DNA from: Siphonodentalium dalli
Lineage: Eukaryota; Mollusca; Scaphopoda; Gadilida; Siphonodentaliidae
Direction of reading: 5' to 3'
Assembly: GCA_032622095.1 (NCBI GenBank)
Contig: CP136069.1
Coordinates: 103,072,278-103,136,277 of the forward strand
DNA: 64,000 nucleotides
Part shown: piece after piece, positions 27,656 through 40,038 of the stretch
Layout of the letters: each line of letters starts with the position of its first letter
Numbering within the stretch: the first letter of the stretch is position 1
Program-made: the position numbers and the translations under genes
Notes under the pieces: generated by a model
The model's input: the letters and a program-made list of their open reading frames with translations, nothing else
What the model was told of the DNA's origin: nothing
Database searches by the model: none

Positions 27656-29379
27656 GGATTCGTCATCTCAGGTTTAAACCTCCGAGTTTAAACCTGGTTT
27701 AAACCTACATTGGCGGTCCAGCCAAACCGGGTCTAAGGGGGCGTTTTTGTCGTTCAGTTTCCAGCCAATTGACAACTCGAGTCGGTGATATGAGCAAGCA
27801 GTCAAACTACCCTCTTACCAATCGGTCAAAAAGACAAGCCGATATAATGGTTATTGACATGTCATAAATGATCACTTGCACGCTCAATGGATTTATTCAT
27901 TGAGAAATGAGTATCGCTCCTGGACCATTAATCCGATCTCTTTGTGGGTTTAAATCATCTGACAAAGGGCATGTCTATCAGCACGAGTTTCACGCACTGT
28001 TTATCACTTTGTTTGTGATAGAATTTCTACACGATGCTTTACCCGCAAAGACAAACTTTGGTGTATTTGCATTTATATCTGTATATATTAAAGTGTATAG
28101 GAGCTGTATGTCCGTTTGTCTGTTCGCAACTGGTATACAACTGATTTGAAAATAAGACAATTTAATTTGTTTAAAATGAAAAAAATTGTGTTGTTAAATT
28201 GAGTAAGGAGTTGTATCTAACAAGAAACAATATTAAAAATATATAGTAATAACTGTTTGTTTTAAATTTAATTAAATATTTTTTTAAATTAAAATGTTCA
28301 AATGATCAAAAGTGCGTAAATTTGACGCAGGCTCCTTTCGCACGAAGGGGCCGCAGGCCCCTCTCACGCCGAATAAAGTCTCCATAATCGAGTCAATACT
28401 GGACCAAGAGGTCAGTCAAGTAAAAGCAATTTGCTTATGTGTGCACACCAGAAGCGGCATCTGAACTGTTTGAAGTGGGCAACCATATTGCATGCGTTGC
28501 TTTTTTTTTCAATGTAATAAATTTTCCATCGTCCAGAAAATCAACAAGTTCCCAGGTTTTGAACTGGTGGAATATTATAGGAATCTACATCAAAATATGT
28601 TATCAAATTTGACTCGTATAGCAATATAAGTTTAGGATTGCAAACTATGTGCATAGCATATCTGGTCATGGAGTAGCATGGTTTTGGTGCAAAATTAAAA
28701 CGTTGAACCATTCAAATTAATTCGTAGAAACACCAGTATTTGTGATTGCCACAAGCCAAAAAAAAATAAATTAAATGAACATGTCCGTATCTGAGCAAAG
28801 CTAGTGTGCGAATGAATCAACTGTGACATGGTAACACCAGTCGGCAGCCGCCACTTAGACACGCCCCCACTCGAGATAATTTACAGCTCCACCCTTTGAT
28901 TGATTGTTGACAATTCTAAACCGCGATGAAGAAAAGACGGATTCGTCATCTCAAGTTTAGCCTTGGTAAAGCTGGTTTAGCTGGACCGCCGATTTAGATG
29001 GTTTAGTTGGCGGTTTAAGCTTATAAAACGCAAACAAAATATCGAAATTGACAAAAACTTATCCCCACATGCTTTATAGGTGTGAGTGCTTCTCGCTTAT
29101 AAATTTCCAATCAAAATATGGTCGCTGTCGTAATTATTGATTTTCGCAATCAATAAAATGAGGCGGTCCGCATTAGGAAAGTACGATTATTTATCTCGAA
29201 GATACAGAAACATTACTGCTACACCACCAGTCTGGCTAGACCAGGTTTAAACCAGAGATGACGAATGCGTCACTTAGACCTGCGGTCGCGGGTTTAAACC
29301 ACGGATTTTGCTGACTCACGGCGGTTTAAACCTAGAGGTTTACGTAGACCAGGTTTAAACCTGAGATGACGAATCGGGC
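27656..29379. mobile_element. Non-autonomous DNA transposon with GATTCGTCATCTC inverted termini
   Basis: The left end reads gattcgtcatctcaggttta and the right end (29,353-29,379) is its reverse complement ending gagatgacgaatc, followed by gggcc. The left flank also has gggcc just before the terminus, a possible 5-bp target duplication. Subterminal regions are loaded with the palindrome GGTTTAAACC. A second pair of related termini (28,939 and about 29,246-29,270) lies inside, so one copy may be nested in another. No transposase is present. Confidence 0.6.
28346..28362. repeat. GC-rich 7-bp hairpin
   Basis: AGGGGCC-GCA-GGCCCCT is a perfect stem in AT-rich surroundings, followed by gaataaag. 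It lies inside the transposon above. Role unknown. Confidence 0.6.
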
Positions 29380-29384
29380 CATGA

Positions 29385-31585
29385 TGTACACTGATTTAAT
29401 GTTTCCATTCGTTGTACAGTTCCGGGCCTATACTGACGAATAACACAGAATAGCATATACTATTAATATGACAGTAGCACATAAAACACAACAAACATAC
29501 ACGTTTTCGCCCTTGCACTTGCACCCTCACCCTAAAGATGGTCCATGCGCCGGCCTGTCCGAATGATAACGGGGATATTTTCAAGCAGAAACAATCAAAA
29601 TGCGAAGTATATCATCCTCATCTTTGACATCCCAAATCCGGTTTGGCGACATCTCATCGCAGGATCGATCCGCGGCTTTGACACATATATATATATTTCA
29701 CCTCACCCGGAAATGCCGTCTTCTGATTGTCCGAGAGCTATGTCAACAGAGAGCTATGTGGTGTAGTATTGTGCTGAATTTAGCCCCCACTGCACCAAAC
29801 TCGCATGCTAAAATCAATGAACAGATGAAACAATCTCGAGAGTCGAGAACATACATGTATATACAGAAATGTGTCTACCAATTTAAGCGTATCTGAATGA
29901 AATTAAAACATTAAAGTGTTTTGACAGGAACGACGTCAACTTGCGACTTGGCAACATTCGGTTCAATTCACATTGTGGTACAGTTTCGGGTTTTCGTGCA
30001 TTCAAACCTAAACCGAAATACTGCGCGATTCGGTTTTATGAAATATATTTCAACACATTATGTTTATTGAAAAGTGGATAATCGTATTTGTTCTCAGTAA
30101 AACGAGTAGTACTTTTTAAAATTTCTGTTAAAGTCTTATGAAGGATATTTGAACAGTCCAGGAATTGGTGTTTGTAGGATATACGGTTATGTAGTATGCA
30201 TGCTACAAATTCGAATTGTTCGGTGAAATATAATAAATAGAGCATTTTCTGTCATTAACTATAGGCTTCGCGTCGTGAACTATACACACCACGCCACAGG
30301 CACTATATCCCGCGTAGTAAACTACAAGCCATGCCCTATTTAATAAATATATTTGGTCAAAGAATCTATACCTTTATCTCTAAATATACACCACGCATGT
30401 GTCATGCGATAATTTATATTATTTGAATTGTATTAATTATATTACTCTGTATGCCAATATACGACAATGAGTTATACAATATATTAAAATTGAATTGAAT
30501 TGGCAACGAATTAGTTATTTCGTGGCCAAGAAATAAAAAAAAACCAGTTCCCTATGTCAAAACCAACCCCCGTATAAACCAGCCACCGTAGTGTATTAGC
30601 ATGTCTCCAGTTGAATAATATAAGACATATATAGTTGCAGCCATGCAAATGTTAATTTGACCCCTCTAGATTATATTCAGACATGGACTTGGGTGAAGGC
30701 GTGTGCAACCAAATCAAAAACATAACTAAGTGAGATTACATTTACGCCCCACTCCTCTGATTGAACTTTTGTAGCCAGTATATCAAGGTTTTCAACTGTT
30801 GAAAATTTGTAACCTGATGCCTGCTATCTTTGGAAAATTTCTAACTGATCCCTTTCAATACCAAAATTTGACGAAAACTTGGAAAATATTCGAAAAGTTG
30901 GTCTAAAACTAAATATTTCACACTACCAGAACAATTCCAACATATTTTCCGCCTGAAATTTCCAACTGATACATTTTGTGTCATGTATGGAATTTCCAAA
31001 TTATGAACATTTTGACCAAAGCTGTAGTATGACACTCCCACCCCCTGTCGTCCATATCTTCTTCATATCCGCGTCGAATTCAGAGACGAATGATAAAAAA
31101 CTACATAGATATGATCAACGCGCCGTATAGTATAATCAATTACTATGATACCAAATGAAATCAATCAATGTGGCTGCAATGAACTAATTGTTATACATTG
31201 TGCCCGACTCACTCGTTATTGCCACAACGCATATAACACCATGCGACATTGCATATTATGGAGTATAACGTTACTTTTGACAAATTGCTTGGGCATGTAT
31301 GCCAAAATGTATGATTTACCGGTGTCACACGTTTAAGATTTATTATGCATGCATGAGCAGCACTCGACCGGGGGAGGGGTGTTAGTAAAACAATTGCAGT
31401 AAGGTATGCCGTTTTTTTAGGGAATCTGGGAGTTTTGGAAACCCACCACCTGCAAGCCTTTAAAAAATTACACCTGCAACGCACATTTCACTAACTACTG
31501 AGTGCAGTATATATATATATATGCTCCCACGTGTAGAGCTCAGTCGCATGGGGAACGATTCTTAGCAGCAAAACAGCAGATATGT
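29385..31585. other. Anonymous AT-rich DNA, no gene seen
   Basis: Frames of 60-98 codons lack recognisable domains. Nothing else is supported. Confidence 0.45.
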
Positions 31586-31589
31586 GATT

Positions 31590-31954
31590 TCTACATTTAT
31601 CGATTGAGATGAAAATCGGGACCGAGGTATGCATTTGACTGTTTCAGACGTCTTGGCGATATCTCGGACACCAATGGTAATTTATCTTTACGTTGAAACT
31701 TGATAATTAATGAGCGTGTGTATATGAGGCGCGTTTATATACTTGAGTGGAATTCAAATCGGGTTAAACTGGCGGATTTTTACGGACGAAATTTGATGCA
31801 TAGGGTATCTCGGTGTCCGCTGGGCCGATTTCCCGGTATCCGCTGGGCCGATTTTCACCATTTTTGGGGTGTTGGTGTTTGACCCCACCTGACCTTGACC
31901 TTCAAAATGGTCAATTCAAGGTCAAAGCCCGGACGAAGTCGGGTCACCTTCTAA
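31590..31954 (+). mobile_element. Helitron-like element, Hel-B copy 4 (3' part only)
   Basis: Homologous in opposite orientation to 25,012-25,330. It ends in the hairpin CCCGGACGAAGTCGGG, then TCACCTTCTAA: the 3' terminus is CTAA rather than CTAG, still CTRR. It is 5'-truncated and runs into (TA)n. Confidence 0.6.
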
Positions 31955-31989
31955 TATATATATATATCTATATATATATATATATATAT

Positions 31990-32781
31990 GGCTGCTTTCA
32001 GCATTAGGCAGACATGACCATATTACCATCATTAGGCAGACATATACAAAAAACTTTTAAACCGCTCAATTTTAAACACGCTTTCTCTAGTTTTGTTCTA
32101 AATGTGACCACCAAGCTGTGATCAATTGGAATTTGTGATTCCTCAAGTAATATGAAATATACAAATTCTCAGGTCTGCCTAATTCTAAGAGGACCATCAT
32201 TAGGCAGACTGTGACATTATGCAGACCAAATCCGGTCTGCCTATTTTTTACATGTCAGTCACAACTAGTTATCTGGTGCTTTAATTGTTAACACCTCTCC
32301 TTGTTCTACCGATTTAGGTTGTCTTTTGTCTATAAAAGGATGGGATTGAAAAAAAAAAATTGTTAAAGGCATTTCAGCCCCGTTAGTTTTGAGACATGTA
32401 TATTCTGTCGATATATAATTTCATCATTGTGTGGTCGAAACATCCACAGCGGTCTTGAAAAATAAACTTTTCTGGTTTTTGCATTTTTATGTATAGGATG
32501 CAGCAGAAAAGAAGATAACAGCTCAAATGTCATTAAAACATCGAAAAATCTGGTGTATACATCGAAATTAAGTACAAATTTCGGGATTGAAAAAATACCG
32601 CACAATGATGAAACTGTATATCGATCGAATATACATGTCTCAAAATTATCGGGGCGGAAATGCCCTTAACAACATTTTTTTCAATCCCATCATTTTATAA
32701 ACAAAAGACAACCTAAATCCGTTGAACAAGGAGAGGTGTTAACAATTAAATCGCAATATAACTAGTTGTGACAGGATTGCA

Positions 32782-32785
<4 letters not shown>
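31990..32785. mobile_element. Foldback element with attaggcagac repeats (copy 1)
   Basis: The phrase attaggcagac or its complement gtctgcctaa(t) occurs repeatedly. A central palindrome of several hundred bases per arm pairs 'cacctctccttgttc...gatttaggttgtcttttgt' (32,291-32,335) with its complement (32,705-32,745). The right end is lost into (TA)n. The short frame 32,363-32,605 is part of the arm, not a gene. Confidence 0.65.
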
Positions 32786-32829
<44 letters not shown>

Positions 32830-32856
32830 CTATATATATATATATATATATATATA
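32786..32856. repeat. (TA)n microsatellite at the Penelope insertion
   Basis: About 70 bp of TA with one AGCT. The Penelope composite begins directly after it and is followed on its other side by 'aatatataa', suggesting insertion into TA-rich DNA. Confidence 0.9.
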
Positions 32857-33813
32857 TTGTCCAAGAATAACATAAGACATGTCTATAGAAAATTAATTAA
32901 TTAAAATAAAATGTCTATAGGCCTTTCGTGGCATTGCCACTTTTCAATAGACGATAAATTGAATTATGACGTCATAGTGTCAAGGGAGATAACTCAGCTT
33001 CACACAACGTCATTTCCTGGGGGCATTTAGCTTGCTTCGGAAGTGATCAATGTAGAAATCTTCCTTCCGGGTTCGGCGTATTCTGTTTGCTGAGAACAGT
33101 TTTTGGAATGGGAAGATCGAATATTCATTCTTTCCACATTCATCCAAATGTTCACTCAGTGCAATTTTGCGATATTCTGGTTGCTTTATCTGTTGTCTAT
33201 GGATCCGCGTTCTTTCTCGTAATTTATTGCCTGTTTCTCCGATATAACTTTCCGAACATCCATGACAGACAATACAATATATAATATCTTCCGAGTTACA
33301 GTCCATAGATATATTCGGATAGATTGTCATTCCATTTTTTAATGTCAGTGACCCTCCAGTGTGAAGATAATTGCACGTGTCACACCGTTTGTCACCACAT
33401 TTACTGACTATGTGATTTGGAATCCCATCAGTTGTGAACTTTGCTTTGGTCAATATTTTTTTCAGATTTTTCGGTTGGCGTTTGCTAGGTAGAATGTCAT
33501 CTGATTTTATTATAGAATTCATTTTTTCCACTTTTCTGTATGATGGGGAAGAGCTGTTTTGCAACTGTAGCCATATTAGGATGGTGAGGATTATGTGTGG
33601 AAATAATCGGAATTGGGTCTGGCTTTGGTTCTGGTGACCTCTCTGCGCGTAGCTCCGCGATTGGAATGGCTCTAGCGCGTTTTATGCCATCCTGTATTAG
33701 TTTCTGCGTATAGTTTTTTTTTTTTAAACAAAACATTTAGTTCAGAGAGTCTGTGATCACGTTGCTTGTTTTGGCTGACAATTGTGCATACACGTCTTGC
33801 AAGACAGTAAGGA
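32857..33813 (-). mobile_element. Inverted partial copy of the Penelope-like element
   Basis: This stretch is the reverse complement of 35,348-36,300, including the extreme end 'ttgtccaagaataac'. It joins the full-length copy head-on at about 33,813. Inverted 5'-truncated partner copies of this kind are typical of Penelope-like element insertions. It is a few percent diverged from its partner and keeps some positions the main copy has lost. Confidence 0.85.
33010..33564 (-). pseudogene. Penelope-like GIY-YIG endonuclease (inverted copy)
   Basis: An open frame of 184 residues encodes the C-terminal third of a Penelope-like polyprotein. It has a linker, a Cys cluster (C56-x4-C61-x2-C64), then a GIY-YIG endonuclease: YCIVC at 96-100, SYIGET at 106-111 and the conserved R-x-R-x-x-x-H stretch near 118-124. 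This nuclease nicks target DNA to prime reverse transcription. Upstream, the reading continues in another frame (33,497-33,736) because of a one-base insertion near 33,530, so this copy is also broken and lacks the RT. No host role is suggested. Confidence 0.85.
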
Positions 33814-36300
33814 ACAAGTAGCTAGCGTCGACCACAAAACGGACAAAACAATAGAGCAAACCGTTTTTATGACAAGGCTACTCTCAGGTCACAAGGATCA
33901 AACAAAACAGAATGTATCAAGCAAAGAACCAATATGCGGCATACATATAGATCCTAAAATAATAAACCTATCAAACAGAACACTGACTGAAGTCGAAATT
34001 AAGGTTCTTGAACGTGGCTTAAAATTCACCCCAACACCAAAGAAAGATACAAGAGAATTTGAAACAGATGTCTTGGAATTTGGTAGAAAATTACGACTTA
34101 TTGAATACCATAATGGAAAGGAATTCACATCAGATGGATCATAAGTTCGTAATAAATCAAACAGAACACCGTCAAAAGGACGTGACCCCCATCTAGATGG
34201 GTACATAGAAACATTGGCTAAAATTCCCCCTACGGAAATAACTGTGAAGCAAAATATCTCAAAAAGAGAAAACGATGCTTTAAAATGCTTACAACAGGAC
34301 AAAACCATCATAATCAAGGAGGCGGATAAAGGGGGAGCCATAGTCATCATGAACACAATATATTATCAACATCTAATAGAAGAATTACTCCAAAACAAAG
34401 AATTCTACGTAGAAAATAATGAAAATATCGACAAACGAACGATTAAAAAAATAAAGAATCTTCTAAGAACATTTCCAAATTGTACAACAGAAAAAGAAAG
34501 AGACTATCTCATAAAATTTGAATACCACAGCAGTATCATATACGGTCTTCCAAAAATACACAAGAGTAAACAAATACAAGAAGCCATCAAACTTCAGAAC
34601 AACTCCTATGTCAAAATGGAAGAACCGACAGATCTCAAATTACGACCCATAATCGCTGGGTCATCGTGCCCAACAAATCGTTTGAGTAACTTTGTAGAAA
34701 TTATCCTCAAACCCCTCGGTGGAAAATTACCGAGCTTCCTCAGAGATGACATGGACTTTATCCGTAAATTACCACGTGAAATAAAAGAAGGGTCGAAACT
34801 AGTGAGCTGTGATGTTACAAATTTATATTCATTCACTTGGAAAGGACGCACTTATAATTTGGATGAAGGAACATAATGACATACTGGACCATCGCTTCAG
34901 TGAGGATTTTATTCTAAACGCAGTGAACATCGTTTTAGAAAATAATAATTTTTTCTTTGATGAGCGATATTTCCTCCAAGTTAAAGGTACTGCTATGGGT
35001 ACAAAAATGGCCCCAACCTACTCAAATTTAGTGATGGGATATCTCGAACACCAACTGTATATACACACAAAGGAAACTTTCCCGACTAACATCAGTGACC
35101 ATATTATCCACACCTGGAAAAGATATCTGGATGACTGCTTTATTATTTGGGAAGAATCTGAACTTTTGAATTCACTTCATCCATCAATCAAATTCACATC
35201 AGAACGGGGCCGTGAGAAATTGCCCTATCTAGATGTACTTGTTTTGGCTGACAAAAACAAATTACAAACGGATATATTCTACAAAATAACAGATACACAT
35301 CAATATCTAGACTTCCGTTCGTGTCACCCGTCGCATACTAAGCGCAACATTCCTTACTGTCTTGCAAGACGTGTATGCACAATTGTCAGCCAAAACAAGC
35401 AACGTGATCACAGACTCTCTGAACTAAATGTTTTCTAAAAAAAAAAAAACTATACGCAGAAACTAATACAGGATGGCATAAAACGCGCTAGAGCCATTCC
35501 AATCGCGGAGCTACGCGCAGAGAGGTCACCAGAACCAAAGCCAGACCCAATTCCGATGATTTCCACACACAACGCTCACCATCCTAATATAGCTACAGTT
35601 GCAAAACAGCTCTTCCCCATCATACAGAAAAGTGAAAAAATGAATTCTATAATAAAATCAGATGACATTCTACCTAGCAAATGCGAACCGAAAAATCTGA
35701 AAAAAATATTGACCAAAGCAAAGTTCACAACTGATGGGATTCCAAATCACATAGTCAGTAAATGTGGTGACAAACGGTGTGGCACATGCAATTACCTTCA
35801 CACTGGAGGGTCACTGACATTAAAAATGGAATGACAATCTATCCGAATATATCTATGGACTGTAACTCGGAAGATATTATATATTGTCTGTCATGGATGT
35901 TCGGAAAGTTATATCGGAGAAACAGGCAATAAATTACGAGAAAGAACGCGGATCCATAGACAACAGATAAAGCAACCAGAATATCGCAAAATTGCACTGA
36001 GTGAACATTTGGATGAATGTGGAAGGAATGAATATTCGATCTACCCATTCCAAAAACTGTTCTCAGCAAACAGAATACGCCGAACCCGGAAGGAAGATTT
36101 CTACATTGATCACTTCCGAAGCAAGCTAAATGCGCCCAGGAAATGACGTTGTGTGAAGCTGAGTTATCTCCCATGACACTATGACGTCATAATTCAATTT
36201 ATCGTCTATTGAAAAGTGGCAATGCCACGAAAGGCCTATAGACATTTTATTTAAATTAATTAATTTTCTATAGACATGTCTTATGTTATTCTTGGACAAT
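33814..36300 (+). mobile_element. Penelope-like retroelement, nearly full length
   Basis: The order is N-terminal region, reverse transcriptase, linker, GIY-YIG endonuclease, then a 3' end 'gttattcttggaca' that mirrors the start of the inverted partner. RT followed by C-terminal endonuclease is the canonical arrangement. No LTRs or integrase are present. A hairpin with 5-bp stem (gtggc-aat-gccac) followed by gaaa lies near 36,220 and in the mirrored end. Confidence 0.88.
33860..36146 (+). pseudogene. Penelope-like RT/GIY-YIG polyprotein, multiply disrupted
   Basis: The N-terminal block 'INLSNRTLTEVEIKVLERGL' lies near 33,960-34,020. RT motifs follow: KEADKGGAIV near 34,315, YGLPKIHK near 34,540, LRPIIAG near 34,640, CDVTNLY near 34,806, KGTAMGTKMAP near 34,983 and the catalytic YLDD at 35,124-35,135. 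Conserved HTKRNIPYCLARR follows the RT at about 35,336. The endonuclease Cys cluster and GIY-YIG region end near 36,146. Damage: in-frame TAA at 34,142; frameshift near 34,833; in-frame TAA at 35,436; one-base loss in an A-run near 35,826; and a 5-base loss near 35,883 (compared with the inverted copy). In life this enzyme copies its RNA at a nicked chromosomal target. This copy cannot make an intact protein. Confidence 0.88.
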
Positions 36301-36370
36301 ATATAATACTGTGCACACGTTACTTTAAACTGTGAAGAAAAAAAAAAAAAATATATATATATATATATAT

Positions 36371-36806
36371 TCTCATATATATTTTGAAGACCTCTGTCTG
36401 TATGTATGTTTGTTTGTTTGTTTGTTTGTTTGTCTGTCTGTCTGTCATTTATACAAATCTACGATTCTCGACCGATCGGGACGAAACTTGGTACGTGTGT
36501 GGAGTTTGACCAGGCGGTGAACGTTGTCGTATTGGCGAGTCCGTGCGGCGCCCGCTTCGCGCATGCGCAGACGAGATCTCGGAAACGGGTGGAGCTATCG
36601 ACTTGAAATTTGCTATGTGAATGTATCTTGCCCCGGATACGAATTTTATCGGGTCGCCGAGCCCGTGCGACGCCAGCTTCGCGCATGCGCAGACCAGATC
36701 TCGGAAACGGGTAGAGCTATCGACTTGAAATCGTCGGGCTGGGTAGAGCTATCGACTTGAAATTTGGTTTTTGAATAGCCCGGACAACGTCGGGCTCATC
36801 GGCTAG
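36371..36806 (+). mobile_element. Helitron-like element, Hel-C
   Basis: Starts TCTCATATATATTTTGAAGA with TTTG/TCTG microsatellites and ends CCCGGACAACGTCGGG, a short spacer, then CTAG at 36,803-36,806. The 5' start and 3' hairpin resemble Hel-B, but the interior differs (repeated 'tctcggaaacgggt.gagc'). No protein is supported. Confidence 0.5.
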
Positions 36807-37532
36807 TCTATTATATATTTTTGGAAGATCTGTCTGTGTGTGTGGTGTGTGTGTGTGTGTGTTCGCGATGAACTCGAAAACGGCCGACCCGATTTCGATG
36901 AAACTTCGTATGTGAGGTTACTATCGGTCGGGAAGTGGCATAGGCATATTAATTTTCAGATCCGAGGTCAACTTTTCACGTGCCGAGGTCAAATCTGTTT
37001 TTACGCCGTTTTGCGCTAATATATTTCAGTTCGGTGCTCACAAATCGATTCGATATAGCGCGAATAATAAATTGCCAGTCATATAATTTGCACGGTTATA
37101 ATCTGTGGCGCTTCCTCTTTCCAATGATGTATCACACGCCTGTGTACGTTTAAAGTTTCTACCTTAATTATCGGGAAGAACGCAGGACCATGCCTCGCTC
37201 ATCGAAAAACATTCTGTAAATATATTACGCCGTCAACAGATCGTGACGTGATCGCGTTTAACTCTTATCCGGCCGATGTCGCGTTAACTCATCACCGGCC
37301 GAGGTATCCGCAAATGACATTGGGCAATATATATATCTCGGAAACGGGTGGAGCTATCGACTTGAAATTTGGTATGTGAATGTATCTTGCCCCGGATACG
37401 AATTTTATCGGGTCGCCGAGCCCGTGCGACGCCAACTTCGCGCATGCGCAGACCAGATCTCGGAAACGGGTGGAGCTATCGACTTGAAATTTGGTTTTTG
37501 AATAGCCCGGACGAAGTCGGGTCACCTTCTAG
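36807..37532 (+). mobile_element. Helitron-like element, Hel-B/Hel-C chimera (Hel-B copy 5)
   Basis: The 5' part (TCTATTATATATTTTTGGAA...) is Hel-B. From about 37,335 the interior is Hel-C-like ('tctcggaaacgggtggagct'). The 3' end is the Hel-B hairpin and CTTCTAG. It starts immediately after the CTAG of the previous element. Confidence 0.6.
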
Positions 37533-37560
37533 TATATATATATATATATATATATATATA

Positions 37561-38328
37561 CTAGAAGGTGACCCGACTTCGTCCGGGCTTTGACCTTGAA
37601 TTGACCATTTTGAAGGTCAAGGTCAGGTGGGATCAAACACCAACACCCCAAAAATGGTGGAAATCGGCCCAGCGGATACCGGGAAATCGTCCAGCGGATA
37701 CCGAGATACCCTATGCATCAAATTTCGTCCGTAAAAATCCGCCAGTTTAACCCGATTTGATTTCCACTCAAGTATATAAACGCGCCTCATATACACACGC
37801 TCATTAATTATCAACTTTCAACGTAAAGATAAATTACCATCGGTGCCCGAGATATCGCCAAGACGTCTGAAACAGCCAAATGCATCGGTCGGTTAAGCGT
37901 TAACGTGATCTAACGTTATGACCTCTAACGACGTCCTGATGGAAGATAGTACCACTTCTTCTTGATAATTGAGGCAGATAACTAAAACGGATACATACGC
38001 ATTATATATCGTTGGAAAGAGGAAACACGAAAGATTCTCACAGTGTCATTATTATGACTGACATTTCATTATTCGCGCTGTTTCGAATCGATTTGTAAGC
38101 ACCGAACTCAAATGAAAGTCCCGTAACACAGCGTAAAAACAGATTTGACCTCGGTACGTGAAAAGTTGACATCGGATCTGAAAATTAATATGCCTATGCC
38201 ACTTCCCCACCGATAGTACCCTCACATACGAAGTTTCATCGAAATCGGGTCGGCCGTTTTCGAGTTCATCGCGAACACACAGACAGACACACCACACACA
38301 GACAGATCTTCCAAAAATATATAATAGA
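37561..38328 (-). mobile_element. Helitron-like element, Hel-B copy 6
   Basis: Minus strand: TCTATTATATATTTTTGGAA at 38,328 (preceded by A) to CTAG at 37,561. The interior matches 25,012-25,620 with small indels. Only a 28-bp TA run separates its 3' end from that of copy 5, so the two converge tail to tail. Confidence 0.65.
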
Positions 38329-38340
38329 TAGCTATGTAGA

Positions 38341-39163
38341 GTAAGCATTAGGAGGACCATTGACCATCATTAGGCAGACTGCGACTTTATGCAGACGAAA
38401 TCCTGTCTGCCTAATTTTTGCATGTCATTCACAACTAGTTATCTTGCGCTTTAATTGTTAACACCTCTCCTTGTTCAAGCGATTTAGGTTGTCTTTTGTC
38501 TATAAAATGATGGGATTAAAAAAAATTGTTGTTAAGGGCATTTCCGCCCCGATAATTTTGAGACACGTATATTCGATCGATATATAGTTTCATCATTGTG
38601 CGGTCTTTTTTTAATCCCGAAATTTGTACTCAATTTCGATGTATACACCAGATTTCTCGATGTTTTAATGACATTTGGCCAGCTATCTTCTTTTTTGCTG
38701 CATCCTATACATACAAAACGCAAAACCAGAAAAGTAGATTTTTTCAAGACCGCTGTGGATGTTTCGACCGCACAATCATGAAACTATATATATCGACAGA
38801 ATATACAAGTCTCAAAATTATCGGGGCTGAAATACCCTTAAAAAAAATCGGTCGAACAAGGAGAGGTGTTAACAATTAAAACACCAGATAACTAGTTGTG
38901 ACTGGTATGCAAAAAATAGGCACACCGGATTTGGTCTGCATAATGTCGCAGTCTGCCTAATGATGATCAATGGTCCTCCTAATATTAGGCAGACCTGAGA
39001 ATTTGTATATTTCATATTACTTGAGGAATCACAAATTCCCATTGATCATATCTTGGTGGTCACATTTATAACAACACTAGAGAAAGAGTTTTTAAAATTG
39101 AGCAGTTTTAAAGTTTTTTGTATATGTCTGCCTAATGATGGTATTAGGGTCATGTCTGCCTTA
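38341..39163. mobile_element. Foldback element with attaggcagac repeats (copy 2, more complete)
   Basis: Two arms of about 380 bp pair across a centre near 38,620 ('ccattgaccatcattaggcagactgcgac' on the left against its complement near 38,940-38,975). A further tail repeats gtctgcctaa near 38,991 and 39,125-39,160. It is related in reverse orientation to copy 1 at 31,990. The frames at 38,532-38,879 are arm sequence. No transposase. Confidence 0.65.
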
Positions 39164-40038
39164 TATATATATATATTTATTTTTTTGAGACTTCCGTATA
39201 TATATGTATATATGTGTGTATATATATATGTGGGTACTTTATAGAATCGAAACGACTGTTCGGATCCAGCTCAAACTTCGTATATAAGTGTAAAATCCCA
39301 CGAACACCGTCGTGGTCGCGTTTTGGAGAAGCTCAGAGCACCTCTTCTCCCTTCCCAATCATCAAAATCACCGCAAGCGCCACTTCGGGGGTTAAGGCAT
39401 CAACGATCTTTATATTGACCATATTCGGAGGTGTTAAGGATTAACGCTCTTTATTGCAATGGACGTGGCTAAACGACTGACCCCATGCGTCCGAAATACG
39501 TATGCGCGACGAAATGCAATCATCTCGATTAAAAAGGCAGAATTGATCTAAGCAGCGTTTGTTTACAATTCAACGCAACGCTATCGCTCGAAATATTATG
39601 CAGAGAGATTTCACGACGGGATTAATTGACTGTCCTCTCTTTTCGGGGAGACGGGTACCATGAATTAACTCATTGAAAAACAAACAATGCGTTGTCTGTC
39701 GTTCCTAGGAAGGGGGGGGGGTTTCATCGGGTCAATTCGGGGACTAATCTGGGAACGGGGATGTTTAGGACGGGTACCATGAATTATCTCATTGAAAAAC
39801 AAACAATGGGTTGTCTTTCGTTCCTAGGAAGGGGGGATTTCATCGGGTCAAATTTTCCGCCAGAAACAAAAAAATCATTTAAAAAATTAATTAAAACAAT
39901 TTAAAATTAAAAACAATTTAAAAATAATTTATTAAATTTAAAAAAACATTAAATTAATATATATAAAAAAAACAAAAACAAAATTAAAAAAATGTCATGT
40001 CTCTGACCAACCACGCCAGTGGCGGGCTAACCTGCTAG
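39164..40038 (+). mobile_element. Helitron-like element, Hel-A copy 1
   Basis: Starts near ttttttgagacttccgtata and ends 'gccagtggcgggctaacctg' then CTAG at 40,035-40,038. The 3' end has a small hairpin (CGCC-agt-GGCG) about a dozen bases before CTAG. Inside, a block of about 120 bp with 'acgggtaccatgaatta' is duplicated (39,650 and 39,771), including a run of ten Gs. Confidence 0.55.

Noticed and set aside
36180-36260. Hammerhead ribozyme at the Penelope end
   Set aside because: A short stem followed by gaaa (gtggc-aat-gccac-gaaa) looks like half of the core and Penelope elements can carry hammerheads, but the CTGATGA box is missing in both mirrored ends.
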